Shown: positions 1-12,118, numbered from the stretch's first letter. The stretch: 64,000 nt of DNA from Tetrapyrgos nigripes (GCA_013368315.1 JAACJM010000139.1:1-64000), one strand, 5' to 3'. Notes: generated from the sequence alone by a model not told the origin. Numbers and translations are program-made.

Positions 1-1
1 A

Positions 2-2281
2 GCTGTGTTTGAGGAAGACTTTTTTCCTCGATGTAAAACTCAATCTTGTGGTTCGAAACAACTTCCTATTGAGTTGTCGCAAACCGATGACACTCCTCTA
101 CCACAACCAATCCCTGACGATGATGATGAAGATTTTGATCATCGTCCTCCTCGCATCCCTTCCATAAGGAGACCTGATCAGCTTCGTGACAACGAACCTG
201 AACAGGATCCGCCGCCTTCGTCCCCGGATAGTGACTTAGAACCTAGAAGGCCTATAACGCCACCTCCAAGGGAGACACCACCTCCTGCGGCACCTCGAAA
301 AGTCACTAGACCAAGACGGAATTACGGAGAACCAACACGTCGAAGCAAGCGTGTTAGTGAACCAAACAAACGGTATGGAGATAAACACCCCGTACAAGTT
401 ACACGCGATCTTGAACCTCAAATCGCGGCTGATAAAAGAGCGGAAGCAAAAGCTAAAGCAGAGAGAGACGCTCAGAGAGAAAACCGACGTCAACAAGCTG
501 CAGAGCAACAGGTTCCCGGACCTAGTTCTGCATCCGGAAGCGCACCCCAGGGGGAGCAGCAAGCCGAGAGTGATGACTCTGCACGCCCTGAATCAGAAGA
601 AATGGCAGAACCATGCCGGGAAGGGGGAGTATCTATAAATTTCTTGCTTATGCAGGCAATTGCTCCTGGAGAAATCGATTCCCACTTGCTTATTCAGAAA
701 GTTACTTCGAAGAATGATGGGAATCAACCGAATGTTCGTAATATTCGCGAATGGACATTCAAAGATATTGCTCACTTACCTATAGCTGAGCAAGAGGAAT
801 GGAAAGTCGCTTGCCGCGAAGACTATGAATTGGTCGAAAGACCTACAGATAGGAAAGTTATCAAAAACTGATGGGTCTTCGACATTAAGTCTGATGGTCG
901 TAAAAAGGCAAGGCTCGTTGCAAAAGGTTTTTCACAGATCGAAGGCATAGACTTTGATCAAGTGTATTCGCCTGTTGTTCGATTCGAGACTGTGCGCTTA
1001 ATCTTCGCTTTAGCTGCACTTAAGGGCTGGCACGTGTCCGGTGTTGATGTCCGATCAGCCTACTTATATGGCTTACTCGATGAAGAAATCTATATGGAAC
1101 AACCGGAAGCCTTTAAAGTAAAAGGACAAGAGCATAAAGTCGTCCAGCTTCTTTGTGCTCTTTACGGACTCAAACAAGCAGGACTTGCGTGGTGGAAAAG
1201 TCTTGATAAGTCCATGGCGGAACTTGGTTTTAAACGAATCATTTCCGACACCGGAATCTTCATTCACAAACGCTATGACGCCAACAATAATCTTATTGAA
1301 AATTCTATCGTTATTGCCGTAGTCTATGTGGATGACGCTCTATTTTGTGGAGCTAACAAAACCTTAGTCTTACGACTCAAAGGAAACTTTATGAAGAGAT
1401 GGGAATGTAGGGATCTAGGCGATGCCAAAGAGTTCCTTAGGATGAGAATTACCAGGAAAGGCAGCAAGGTCTCTTTAGACCAGTGCGCTTATCTGGATAA
1501 AATCCTAGAGACATACGGAATGCAAAACGCGAAAGCTTCTGCTATCCCATTACCCACCAATTATCACCCTCTTCCTCTTCCAGAAGACGCTCCTGTTAAT
1601 TATACTCTTTGTCAAAGTTATCAGGAAATAATCGGATCCTTACTCTACTTAATGTTAGGAACACGTCCTGATATTTCCTTTGCTGTCACAAAACTTGCGC
1701 AATTTGCTGCAAACCCCTCACAAGAACACTACAATAAGGCGAAAGACATTTGCCGTTACCTCGTTGGCACTAGAAAATATGCTCTTGTGTACAATGGTCA
1801 AGGGGGAGAAGGCTTATCAGCCTATACAGACTCCGATTGGGGATCAGATCCTGGATCTCGAAAATCTCAAACTAGCTTCTTTTTACAATTAGCCCAAGCA
1901 CCATTTAGCTGGACGTCTAGGCAACAAAAGACAGTTGCGCTATCTTCGACTGAAGCTGAATACATGGCACTTAGTGACTGCAGTCGACAAGTATGCTGGT
2001 TCAAGACTCTTCTCAGTGAAATCGAATATCCTCTCCACGCTATTCCAATTTACGGTGACAATCAGGGATCAATTTTTATTGCATCAAACCCTGTCACAGA
2101 TAAGCGAACCAAGCACATTGATATTCGATATCATTTTGTTCGAGAAAAAGTCATCAACGAGACAGTCAAGTTATTCTTCATTGAAGGAAGCAATAACCCT
2201 GCAGATCTACTCACTAAAGCTCTAGATCGAGTAAAGTTTGAGAAGTTCAGGAAACAATTAGGACTTCAGTTTTATAATTGA
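2..2281 (+). pseudogene. copia-1 pol: proline-rich linker, reverse transcriptase, RNase H (one stop)
   Basis: This is one continuous reading frame interrupted only by TGA at 869-871. The first ~210 residues are a charged, proline-rich linker between integrase and reverse transcriptase. The RT follows, with the typical entry ARLVAKGFSQ, then LYGLKQAGLAWW and the catalytic YVDD (VVYVDDALF, about 1320-1350). RNase H includes LSSTEAEYMALSDC and YGDNQGS, and the C-terminus has HIDIRYHFVREKV and NPADLLTKAL. The stop falls in KN*WVFDIK, where copia proteins normally have KNRWVFD; this is a CGA to TGA change. Apart from that codon the RT/RNase H part looks functional. The N-terminus is cut by the window edge. 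Confidence 0.93.
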
Positions 2282-2397
2282 AGAAAGTCCTATAAATCGC
2301 ATCGAAAATATCGAGGCACTAGATCCCTTCCTTCCATGGCTGCTTACAGCGCCTACCTATGCTTACACGCACTACCGTGCTGCTTAGCAAGGGGGAG

Positions 2398-2921
2398 TGT
2401 TGAATTGGCGCATTCAGTTGCAGCCATCAAACGTCATCTATGTAGAACAATAGTAGTAGTTATAAATAGAACAATAAGATTATATAGACAATAGATGTAG
2501 TACGACAATAGTGTACGAAACCAGCATTGTACTATCAAGTACAATAGAATCTTATTGTTACTCTAGTATTAGTTTACATGTATTTGTACCTCCTCAAAGG
2601 TATATAAGGACTCGTAGATAGTCCTCCAAATAACAAGTTTTATACTTAACCCACATTGCTCTACAAGCCTCTAACAAGCCTTACAAGCTATCACTTATCC
2701 CCAGGTAAGTAGCGTAGTTGCCACTGTGTTTAGTAGTGTACAGGACCGTACCATGCCTGCTTAACAGGGCAATCTACGAGCCTTTATATACTGTTCTAGA
2801 TAGTACATGTGACTACTTATCTAAGAACTACTGATGTATAGTAAGCGTAACTAACTAGATTACTATCTAATCTACATCTAATCTAATGTTGATGGCTGCT
2901 TATTAATTCGCCAATTCAACA
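2398..2921 (+). repeat. copia-1 3' LTR (524 bp)
   Basis: The LTR starts TGTTGAATTGGCG directly after the polypurine tract and ends with the exact inverse CGCCAATTCAACA at 2909-2921, a 13-bp perfect terminal inverted repeat with TG...CA ends. It contains a TATATAAGG box near 2602. The partner LTR is outside the window. Confidence 0.9.
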
Positions 2922-2929
2922 CATAAGAC

Positions 2930-4338
2930 GTAAGTTTCTCAATTCTTTCATCGGATCCATTAAATCTCATTGTGAATAGGCCCGCAACCACTAAAGAAGG
3001 CAAGGTTACGCCTACGAAAGGTGCTGATGGACCTGGAACATAGGTTTTCTATACTCTCCTTTCATCTTTAGACTGCTCATTGTTCTTCTTCATTTCCAGA
3101 CAACCCTATTCGCTGTGAATTTTCAACTACATGCTCATTTCCTTTTTACTTATTCAACTTACAGCACTAGCCAATCGTCAAAAGGCAAGCAGATAGCTGG
3201 TTTTATTTTCATCCCCCATGGCATTGAATCATCTGTATGTCTCTTTCCTTCCATGAATGAAATGTGTGTAACTCATTTATTATAGCATGAACGAGGTGAT
3301 GAGCTCATTATCCATCTGACTTGGTCTCAAAGCAACATCGACTTCTTGCAAGAGGTGGGACTTGCTGTCGCTCCTCGCGGGGGTATCACTCTTGACATGG
3401 ATCTTAATCACCCTGATCTGGTGATTTTTCTCTTGAGATTATTTCCCTTCATGCAGTATCTCTATGATAGCCCGAAGGGAACCAATGATGGCCGAGCACC
3501 ATGGGCAGTGTGTACTCAGTGTCATAGTACACTGACTGTCTCTCCAATCAAATACCCAACATCGCATGATATCTATTTGAAACGAACGCTTGCTACGAAG
3601 TCATGGGATAAGCAATGGATTTACATTGGTATGTTATAATCTGGAGTTGACTTGTAAACGAAGCTAATGGGTTTCATATGAAGCTTCCCGTGATCCGATC
3701 TCAAGAGATGTTATTGGCTGGTACCATGAAGAACCATCAGACCAATTTGAGCAAATGTGGAACTCTCTTGCAAGACGGGAACAGTGGCCCGAAGGTCTGT
3801 TTACTCTATTGTGTTCATTTTGACTCTGATCTGGATACTTATTTGGCTTATCTTCGCAGATGATCCTACTGAAGACAAAGATCAGAACCAAGATGACAGC
3901 ACTGAAGATGAAGATGACAAGTCAGTGTCGGCAGGAAACAAGAGGAAGTGGAAACAGAGTGATGATACAGGTAAGTAATTCATTTGATATGGTTATTTCT
4001 AGTTGGGATCCAGTCAATATCTCTGCTAATTTTTTCTGTAGGTACCTCAGCAAAGAAACCACGCAGATCACCTCGATTCACCTCAGCCGATTCAAACTCC
4101 AGCTCTGGAAAGGGAAAAGGTAAATCATTATCATTGATATTTATGGAAATGATACTAGTCATATTGTGTGTGATTGTTAACAGGCCGTAAAGCATCCCCT
4201 ATTGAGAACGACACTGAAATGGAAGTAGAGAATGCCACTAGTGACATTGAGGAGGTCTCTTCTTTACTTTTACCCTCATCTCCTGGTAGTCCTGGACCAT
4301 TCGATCCATGGAACCCAGACCGCAAGTTTATCCTCTGA
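2930..4338 (+). CDS. unrecognised multi-exon gene with acidic, basic and serine-rich tail
   Basis: I do not recognise this protein. Splicing by eye gives exons around 3167-3230 (GKQIAGFIFIPHGIEST), 3288-3630 (ERGDELIIHLTWSQSNIDFL... to DKQWIYI), 3680-3795 (SRDPISRDVIGWYHEEPSDQ), 3861-3971 (acidic DDPTEDKDQNQDD, then KRKWKQSDD), 4043-4121 (SAKKPRRSPRFTSADSNSSS) and 4184-4338, ending at TGA 4336. Introns start GT and end AG (for example gtctgt...cgcag at 3796-3860). The C-terminal half is low-complexity, with a probable nuclear-type basic cluster (KKPRR). Upstream exons may begin near 2975. Copia-1 sits immediately 5', so the promoter may be lost. It converges with the integrase-core gene, which raises the chance that it too is mobile-element baggage. 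Confidence 0.5.
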
Positions 4339-4486
4339 TACTATCCTTATTGCTTTCCACGTACATGATGATCCCTTCCAACTTACATATTCATGTTTCT
4401 TTGGCTTTGAACCACCCTACTTTACGCTCACTACGTTTTAACACACACTCTTTTTGGTTTTGACTACGTACTAATACTACAAATCA

Positions 4487-6570
4487 ATCGATATCGATTT
4501 GCGCAAGCAGAGATTGATATACATTAAGGGCTCGGGTCCACTTCTCCACCCGAGGACGCCAGATCAGATCTGGAAGCTCAACAAGGAGTTCTCACTTACC
4601 CTTTCTCCCCATTGGGATATAGTGGACAGAAGGGTAAGTACCACATTCCCATTCATCTGGACGCATCCCATATCCTGTAGGAACAATGCCTTGCTCCTCA
4701 ACCCTCTGAAGTGTCTTTACGAAGATTTCTTGGAGTTGTGGGAGATTATTGAATGGATTGATGACGCAAGGCACCCGGACATGGGCAGCTGTGAATTTGT
4801 CATCATGAATTGTGCATAGATCTTCCTCTTCCTCTTGAGCGGTGGGGTGCTCATCATCAGAATCAGCAGTGGCACCAATATTCTGAATACCCATCACATC
4901 CCCTGGTTCTTCCAATGTGTGTCCAGCACCAGTCCTTCCATCTTGGCGCTCATGAGTGGCACCATGTACTCCATTGATCTGGTCCAGGGTAAGTCCATCA
5001 CAATCATCAGGTGGGTCTGAATCAAGGTAGATGCCATGTTTGATCATCCCTGCAAGAAGCAGTTCCTGGTATTCAATAAAAAAACTCCTGAATAAAACAA
5101 AAGACAAATGCCAGTGAAAACATACATTGGGTGACTGGTCATGTCCAAGTCCACTGATAGGTTTTCCATTCCACTCTATCTGGAACTCAATACAGTCTTG
5201 ATCAATGAGATCAAGAAATAAGTAGTGAATGATCCATAGATGATGGGGATTCTCTCATTGAAGACCATGCATATCCTCGAGACGAAAGAAGAATGCCCTC
5301 CAACTGCGAACAAACTGCTGGCCAACCTCCACCCAGAGACGCTCAATTCTTGTGTTGTGGGTTGACCTTAATTGATTATTATTTTGGATACCAAAAAAAA
5401 AAATAGGAACTTACGAGCCCCAGATAAATGACCCTCAGTTTAAGCCCCACTCCCTAAGCATATGCATTGCCACGGCTTTATTTTCCTTTCCTCAATCAGC
5501 CCGGACTCGTGATGGTAAAGTATTTGTCTGCACTGCCTCAAGGAATATTTCCAGAACAGTAGATGAGCAGTTATTGTTGCTGGCACGAATACCGGTTACC
5601 TGTAACAAACTAACCAATAAATAATAGTGATTACATGTATGGGCAGAAAACATCACCTTTCAAGAGTAACCATCCACAATACCATGGATTACAATTCCCC
5701 AAAGAATAAGCTTATGGTGCCCATCAAGATGCCAGAGAGCGTGGGGTCTCTTGACGCGATAGGTACGCCGAGAAATCAACTCACGCTTTCTAGATCGAAG
5801 AACTCGGCCAACTCCATCTGTGCGATGTATTGATTCAGTCACATGTTGCTTCTGGATCCGGATCCCATGGACAGTGCGGAGATGTGAGATGATATAACTC
5901 CGTCCAGATGTCGGGTGGCGCTGACGATATGCCCTGACCAACTGATCCAGGTCATCATCACTGATATCACTGTATGTGACCGTTAAGTTGTTTTCGTTGA
6001 GCCGTCTGCGCAGAGTTTTTGCACTGATACCCAAGGACTTTGCAAGTTTATTGCGCTGGAGTGCTCGGTTTGGCGCAGTTACAGCGTTAAGGAGAGTGAG
6101 ATCTATCTCTTTTCGAGGCTGTCCAGGCTTTCTGGAGTGGGAAAGAGTGACAGATCGAAGAGGATGCACATTGGAGTCGTCTCTGACATCCTCATCAACG
6201 GTAATTAATGTTTTTGTTTAATAAAATGCACATACTTTTCCCCTGATGACTCCAACGCAGCTGTCAGCAGGTTCAGAAGCCTAACAACAGCTAAAGTGGC
6301 ATCCTTGATCCAGTCCATTGGTAAATGTTCCATTTGTGCGAATTCTTTGAAGGTAAGGAGAATGGTCAACCCTTTACCAGCCATGCGTTCAGCATGGAGT
6401 GAAATTTGAGCAGGATCAGCTTCTGCATTCGCAACATGGGAGGCATGATCAAAGAGAGAGTGCAATTCCTGATATGCACTATAGATATTGGGAGACCAAG
6501 ATTTTTCAGGATAATGCACTGACACTGGGAAGGGGGGAAGGGGTGGAAAGATGGGTGTTGGATCAGCCAT
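4487..6570 (-). pseudogene. integrase-core (rve-like DDE) transposase gene, decayed
   Basis: A multi-exon minus-strand gene starts with MADPTPIFPPLPPFP at 6570. A first exon to about 6230 is followed by a helix-turn-helix-like segment (NRALQRNKLAKSLGISAKTL, 6169 down) and a DDE integrase-like core. The motif set is ALWHLDGHHKLILWGIVIHG (first Asp), PSRVRAD (second Asp) and NTRIERLW (Glu). The C-terminal exon ends in the PDLIWRPRVEKW region. Five in-frame stops occur at 5660-5662, 5492-5494, 5435-5437, 5255-5257 and 4592-4594. All read TGA on the coding strand, at sites where the family would have Arg (for example DGYS*K and GLN*GSFIWG). The product would be a nuclear DNA strand-transfer enzyme; this copy is inactive. 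No TIRs were found. Family assignment is by motif recognition. Confidence 0.72.
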
Positions 6571-6742
6571 AAAGATGGATGGACTCCTATCTGCGCACTT
6601 CAAATAGTGACCTCAGAAAACTCCAATCTTTGTCAGCCTGCCAGCTTCTGTGGCTACTTATAGATGTGTCGTGTCCAACTCGTGGTCAACGCCTCTTTAC
6701 TTTCATCCACCATCATCTGTCTTTTTGTGTCTCTCAGAAATC

Positions 6743-7737
6743 ATGGATATACCCATTGTGCAGCATGCAACATTGTTTCATCCAACTGGTAACATGTACA
6801 TTCAAGTATGTGAAGCACAAATCTACTGATTTATGATCACTTATCTTTGCATAGGTCGGTAATGTCATGTTTAAGCTTCATGATTTCCTCATCGTTCCCA
6901 GAATGGAGGTTCTTCGCGGGTACTTAGTGGGAATCCAGGATCAGCCACCCGAGTCTTGGGAAGGCGCCTGCATCACGAATCCACTAGTTATTGGTGGGAT
7001 TTCTGCAGAGGATTACGAAGCCTTTGTTGATGTGATCTATGATCTGTGAGTAATATCCATCACCGTTGGTCTACTACACTCACAGAGTCTCAGCGATTCT
7101 GTCATTACCCGGGCCAAGAAACCCACTTGTACTACTTATCTGTGCTACATCTGGCCAACATGTGGCTGTGGGAGCCGGGTGTCGAATTTGCCATTCGGGG
7201 TATCAATGCCCTTGACGCAAAGGATCTAGATCCGTACACCAAGATCATCCTAGGTATCATACATGAACAGGAAGAGTGGGTCTATGAAGGTGTGCGAAGT
7301 CTGTTTGCTAGTGGCCCTAATCTCTCGCAACCAAAGAACGAGGAGATCTTCACAAGTGTGTAATATTGCGTATTTTTTCTATACATATAGGACCACTTAA
7401 CTAATGATATGCACATCTAGAGTATCCTTCCGTTAGTCAACGTTCAGTCAACTGGATTCTTCATGATGGCTCATCTCTCTTGACGAATACCATCAATGAG
7501 CTCATCCACCATCCCCCTCGTTTATCAAATGATGACAACGATGACTGGAGTACCTTCCAATGTGACAGCCACACACAGTGCATCTCCGCTGTCAATACTG
7601 AATGGAAGCGTATCTCCAAGAAGCGAGTGATACGTCGATGGGTATTTTCTGATCCAGGTCCCAGAAGCCCAAAGATGGTCGGAAATGAAGATTCCCTTCT
7701 GTACCTTCCTAAATCGTTTGGATTTGCCGGCGATTGA
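6743..7737 (+). CDS. BTB/POZ-like domain protein
   Basis: Exon 1 starts at ATG 6743 (MDIPIVQHATLFHPTGNMYIQ), and an intron (gtatgtga...gcatag) leads to VGNVMFKLHDFLIVPRMEVL at about 6855. The second exon continues through GISAEDYEAFVDVIYDL, and a third after gtgagt...cacag at 7047-7085 gives YLSVLHLANMWLWEPGVEFA and DPYTKIILGIIHEQEEWVYEG. The pattern (short N-terminus, xGNVxFKLHxxLL, GIxxxDFExFLxVLY, then a helical tail) matches agaricomycete BTB proteins, usually 280-350 aa. A stop at 7361-7363 ends the third exon, but an intron from 7351 to about 7420 would extend the protein to the stop at 7735-7737 (SVNWILHDGS..., CDSHTQC). The last exon is the least certain part. BTB proteins are protein-interaction modules; the partner is unknown. 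Confidence 0.55.
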
Positions 7738-8589
7738 CCCGCCCTCCCCATTTGACTCTGAGTTGCTGTCTTGACCACGAAATACATATTTTTGGATTCT
7801 GCGTCATGGCATGATTTCCTTTTCTGATGATGGTGGAGGCCGTGAGCAGGAGGAGGAAGAAGAGGAGGAGGAGGAGGAGCGGTTTAGGCTGGGATCAAGA
7901 ACTGATACGCCGCCGCCAGGAGAAGCCTCGTGCTGCCCACTGTCCTTGTCTTCTTTCAAAGGACAGTGCTGGGATTGGACGTGAAGCTGCTGTCCGTCCT
8001 TTGTCTTCACCTCGATATCTTTCTTTCATTTTTCTGTTTTATTTTCCTTCTTGTTTTGTTTTTTTTTTTCGTCGCGTCATTCTGACCAACCGACTGGCCA
8101 GGGTTCACGCCAATATTACGCTCCCAACGCTGCCAGCAGTGCCTCCACACTCTCTTCTTTAAACCCACTATACCTACATATCCCCGTCCCCTAACTCTGC
8201 TCACTCGAATCCGTACCTGACATTCCTAGCATTATTATAATAATATTATTAATAATTAATATCCGGTGTAAGAACCTGCGCCGCCAGTCACCATATGCTT
8301 CTGCTTCTTGGACTTCTAGGCCCTGGATCGGATAATACCCATCAACACTGTACTCCCAAGAAGCTTCCTTCTCTTCTCCAAGCTGACAGGGGTCAATGGG
8401 GGTTCTCCTGGGAGTTAATTTCTCACCTGGAGCAGTTTCCATTTAGAGCCATGGATCCTAGGTGCCGTGCCAAACTGTTAGAAATACTGAATAGCAGACT
8501 GGTCTCGTTCTACTCCCGCATCTGCCATGTTATCTGTGACAAGTTAATGAAGTTGCCGCACTGATTAGTAGATTAGTATATCTTTGCAT
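7738..8589. other. non-coding stretch with purine-rich microsatellite
   Basis: I see no convincing gene. 7845-7880 is a purine run of AGG/AAG units, which makes long but meaningless open frames (poly-Ser on one strand, poly-Arg on the other). 8230-8262 is an AT-rich AATAAT run. A minus-strand frame at 8191-8442 is open but has no recognisable similarity. Confidence 0.5.
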
Positions 8590-8597
8590 CATTCTTT

Positions 8598-8745
8598 CAC
8601 CTAATATGACCAATTGATCGGACTTATATAAGGCGTTGATGCCCCGCGAAGCGCCTTACACATAAGGCGTTTAGCGTATTTTCGGGCAGTTTGATGCCCT
8701 TCGATGGGTCCTCTCACCGTTAAGTAGTTATAGAGTAATTTTGAG
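8598..8745 (+). repeat. left TIR of the 8.6-kb element
   Basis: This is the inverse of 10350-10495. It carries an internal palindromic cluster of AAGGCG and CGCCTT words at about 8631-8670. Confidence 0.88.
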
Positions 8746-10349
8746 CAACGAAAAGCATTCAGCTGAGCTATCTGAGTAGCTAGATGTTTTTCAAGAACAG
8801 AATGCACCTTAAGTGCTATGTCCATTGCATATGGTGGTGACCATAAGTCAGTGTCAGTCTTCACTGAGTAACATTGCTGGGCTGAAGCCTTATAAAAAAT
8901 ATACTCTTTAGTACCCACAGTGAGTGTCTAGCAGTGTACATTTATGTGGCAATTGTATGGGGTTATTGGCAATGGAAGCCCATTCTAGCATTGACTGCCA
9001 ATTGCTGCAAGACGGTCCCAGGGGTATCAACTACGATTTCCGGCTCTGTTCAGCTTCCATTGCGTATTGGTGAGGGGTATTTCGATTGGAAGCTAGGTCT
9101 GCAGCAAGTGTGTCCGTACAAGGTTCGTAGAGCGGTCCAGCAGCGGTCAAGACTGAGCGTGAGAACTAGATAAAAAAGGAAGGTGCGCAGACGTCGGGAT
9201 ACGTCGGGCGACCATTGTATGACCCCCTTTTGTCATAGCTTCAACGATCACGCATATTCACCTTGCGGTTATGTTCCTTAGGGAAGTATTATATACAGTC
9301 TTTATCTTACAGAGCTATGCCGGACTATATAGAACGTTCAGGGTATGTTTTTAGTATCATTACACCCGCCACCCCGTACAGTCTGTCGTGCGAGCCTTCT
9401 ACACCACCAATAGAGGATCATATCGTACCTGTAAATCACCCCTGTGAGTCAGGTATATCATATAAGTCATATAAAGTTTACTGGAACAGTACTTACCTGC
9501 AATACCTATAGGATCTTGCTACAGAACGTTGTTCACCTTGTTGCAAAATTGTGACTTTACGACTTTTTCAAAAACAAACATTGTGCCATGATTGTTTCAT
9601 ATATTGAACACATATATACATAGACTATGTCTGTCAGAATTCCTAACACTACGGATGGCTCCAGTAGCGCTGCTCGACTCACCGGGCGGGGGCCTGGGAG
9701 TAGTACAGTTGTTGACGTAAGCCCATTGCAGCTCGTCAACGCGTCAACGCGTCAACCATCACGTCGGGCGGCTGGGCCCTTCAATGGCCTCAGCGTCCGC
9801 CTTCTGTCTTATCATAATCTCTCAAGGAGTTACATGAGATACACCTTGTATACTCCGGTCATCGTTGATAGACTCAATGCGCATGCTACCCCTATTCCCA
9901 GACTTGTGGATATTCCTCAACGAACACACACTTGAGCTCAGTTATCAACCCTTTCTCATCCTATTAGTATAATTTTTCGTATACTCGCCAACCCTTACAC
10001 TGTTGCAGATTGTCTCCCTTGCAAGTCGACGTCCGCTTCCAAATCTTCCTCCTCCGAATCTTGCTCTTCATAAGAATGATATTCCTCTTACATACTTATG
10101 TGCACAAGCTATAAATATATCTGCACCCTAGTAGCAAGGCTATCATTATCTACATACCAAAATACAGGGGAACACGTCTGGTTCGAGGAGTGGTGAAGAG
10201 TACTATGATCATGCTGATTGGCTCCGAGTCAGTACTGTTGATGTTGAGCTGAGCCTTGAGCTGGCCTTGAGGACCTTAGAGGACACCTACACTACTTATG
10301 TGGTGGCCATGTTCTTCAGCCTACAGCCAACCCGACACCAGAACACTAC

Positions 10350-10495
10350 TCGAAATACTCTATAATGACTTAACGGCGGGAAGACCCATCGAAGGGCATC
10401 AAACTGCTCGGAAATACACTAAACGCCTTATATGTAAGGCGCTTCGCGGGGCATCAACGCCTTATATAAGTCCGATCAATTGGTCATATTAGGTG
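10350..10495 (-). repeat. right TIR of the 8.6-kb element
   Basis: The reverse complement of the left arm, ending GGTCATATTAGGTG and followed directly by the second CATTCTTT. Confidence 0.88.
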
Positions 10496-10867
10496 CATTC
10501 TTTTTTAAATCTCACTGCTGTCACTCGTTACCTTCAATATACCATTGTGTTTTGTGCTTTCATCACAAGTTTACTACGTAAGGATGATGATTGCCATGCT
10601 TGGGAGGGTCAAACTCGATCCTTCAAGTTTTGATCCTTGTGTTACTATACCCCAAATGTTATCAGCAACTCTTGATTTTTGGTAAATATCTACCTCATAA
10701 CATTCTCTAACTATGTATACTTACCACAGAGCTTAGTAATAGACCAGTGTGTTTCAAAGCTTGCTTGAAAGTGGCTTGCGAGGGCAGGAAGGAGCGTGGG
10801 ATATCCGCCCTTCCTAATTAGGTATGCCCCTTAGTCAGCTCCAAGTGGCCACATGCAGTGCATTGGT

Positions 10868-11130
10868 AGGTTCGGCTCAAGACGTACTTGAAGTTCGGGA
10901 AAACTCAATGTCACGTCACGCTAGGAGTTCGAGTCTTAACCCTCAGTTTCGAATCCTGATTAAAAGTTCGGTGAGTGGAATCAGAGTTCGGAAAATCGAG
11001 GCTGTCACACGTCACGCGGTAAGAGTTCGGAGAGGTCAAAAATAGCCTCAAGAGTTCGGAAATTGCGGAAAATGGTCGAGAAGTTCGGGAAATAATATTG
11101 TCCACGTTTGACAAGCATATGTTCGGAAAC
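10868..11130 (+). repeat. dispersed short motif cluster (GTTCGG words)
   Basis: Within about 260 bp the word GTTCG[G/A], usually as GAGTTCGGAAA or AAGTTCGGGAA, occurs nine times at irregular spacing. No gene is evident in 10504-11400. The cluster resembles a subterminal motif array of an old transposon, but no ends were found. Confidence 0.6.
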
Positions 11131-11400
11131 CAAACAGAAAGGAAATGCCGAAAAACTGATGGGCGAAAAGCGGGTTGCACAGAAAGGAACGGACGGGTGA
11201 AGTCGGGAGCATTTGCACATAGCCACACGCAGAAAGAGGGTGTAAAGAACTCATCCTCATTTCATTCGGCCTCGTAAAATTAATTCAACGAGCTTGAGTA
11301 CTGCTATAGTAATTCTGGAATCACCAAGCCGAAATAAAAACTAAGGTACTGGTAGTATAGTAGGATATACTTTTCAATTCAACGCGAATTGAAACCAAAT

Positions 11401-12038
11401 TTAAAGAGGGGAACAGCTGAAAGAACTAGCCATATCATTAAAGTTGGTAGTTCCTGCAATACCAGTGATCACACTAAAGTGAGGGTAACTTCCACCGACG
11501 AGACCGATTTCGTCACGGCTGTCTTGGGGGCTTGCGGTGGCGCAGCCGAAGGAACTATAGATATCAAAGGAGCAGATGTTAGTAAGGTCAAGTGGATATG
11601 AGAAGATCAAAGAAGAAGATTGGAAAAGATGAAGAAGGAACTTGAGAGTAGGGATTTTGAGATGTAGAGACATTTGGGAGACGTACGCGAACATAGTACA
11701 GATAAACCCATCAGGGATAATCGCACTGGATATTTCTTCATCCAACACGGTAAGGCCACCGTTGAAATTGGTGCAAGTGTCCGAGACAACTGGGAGTTTA
11801 ACGCATGTTCCGGCGAAGCCGCCCGCAGTGCAGAGCGTTATGGTTGGAGAGGCGGCCTGAAATAGTATTGGTTGAGGATGTAAAAATCATAGTAGATGAT
11901 CATGGTACTCACGGCTGCACGAATGTTGATATCAGCCACAGCCTCGACGGGTGCTGGCGCTGGGATAGCAGAGACGGAGAGTAATCTACTGCTGATTGCG
12001 AGGAGGGAAGAGACGAGGAGGGAGGCTTTGGGGAACAT
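11401..12038 (-). CDS. small secreted six-cysteine protein, copy A
   Basis: Three exons at 12038-11913, 11856-11687 and 11554-11401 join in frame to 149 aa (introns 56 and 132 bp; donors GTGAGT and GTACGT, acceptors TTTCAG and TATAG). The N-terminus (MFPKASLLVSSLLAI) is a signal peptide followed by a proline/alanine spacer. The mature part has six Cys (TLCTAGGF, GTCVKL, DTCTNF, FICTMF, GCATAS, SSFSC) and ends NFNDMASSFSCSPL. The FND..SS..C ending resembles beta/gamma-crystallin-like or I36-type secreted proteins, but that is only a resemblance. A TATA box lies 73 bp upstream. Exons 2 and 3 have exactly the same lengths (170 and 154 bp) in copy B at 45266-46024, so the two are paralogues. It appears intact. 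Function unknown; probably extracellular. Confidence 0.85.
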
Positions 12039-12110
12039 TTGTAAACTGAAGGATCTGAGTAGAGCGAAGGAGTACTGGAACTCTGAAGCTACGGGATGGA
12101 GAGCTACGTG

Positions 12111-12118
12111 TTTTTATA
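12111..12118 (-). promoter_or_regulatory. TATA box of six-cysteine gene A
   Basis: On the minus strand GGTATAAAAA lies about 73 bases before the ATG at 12038. Copy B has GGTATAAAG at the equivalent place. Confidence 0.6.

Larger units (their letters stand above)
1..2921 (+). mobile_element. Ty1/copia retrotransposon copia-1, 3' part (5' end outside window)
   Basis: The element consists of the C-terminal half of a copia polyprotein, a purine tract (AGCAAGGGGGAG, 2387-2397 region) and a 3' LTR at 2398-2921. The order linker, reverse transcriptase, RNase H, polypurine tract, LTR identifies a plus-strand copia element. The 5' LTR, gag, protease and integrase core lie left of the window, so the TSD cannot be checked. 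It is rich in CG dinucleotides compared with copia-2 and has only one in-frame stop, which suggests it is the youngest of the three copia elements here. Its protein and LTR start resemble copia-2, so the two belong to the same lineage. Confidence 0.93.
8598..10495. mobile_element. non-autonomous DNA transposon with ~145-bp TIRs and 8-bp TSD
   Basis: The ends are long inverted repeats starting CACCTAATATGACC. The left arm is about 8598-8745 and the right arm about 10350-10495. The outer ~60 bases are almost identical and the inner part has scattered substitutions. The element is flanked by CATTCTTT at both 8590-8597 and 10496-10503, an exact 8-bp target-site duplication. The 1.6-kb interior holds no recognisable transposase. 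Eight-base duplications fit hAT elements and some Mutator-like elements; the long TIRs favour a Mutator-like relative. Frames within the two arms (8601-8918 minus, 10298-10492 plus) encode the same peptide simply because the arms are mirror images. Confidence 0.9.

Noticed and set aside
7804..8204. Polyserine or polyarginine proteins
   Set aside because: By-product of an AGG/AAG purine run.
8601..10492. Two related proteins at 8601-8918 and 10298-10492
   Set aside because: Their shared peptide is only the translation of the two arms of a terminal inverted repeat in opposite orientation.
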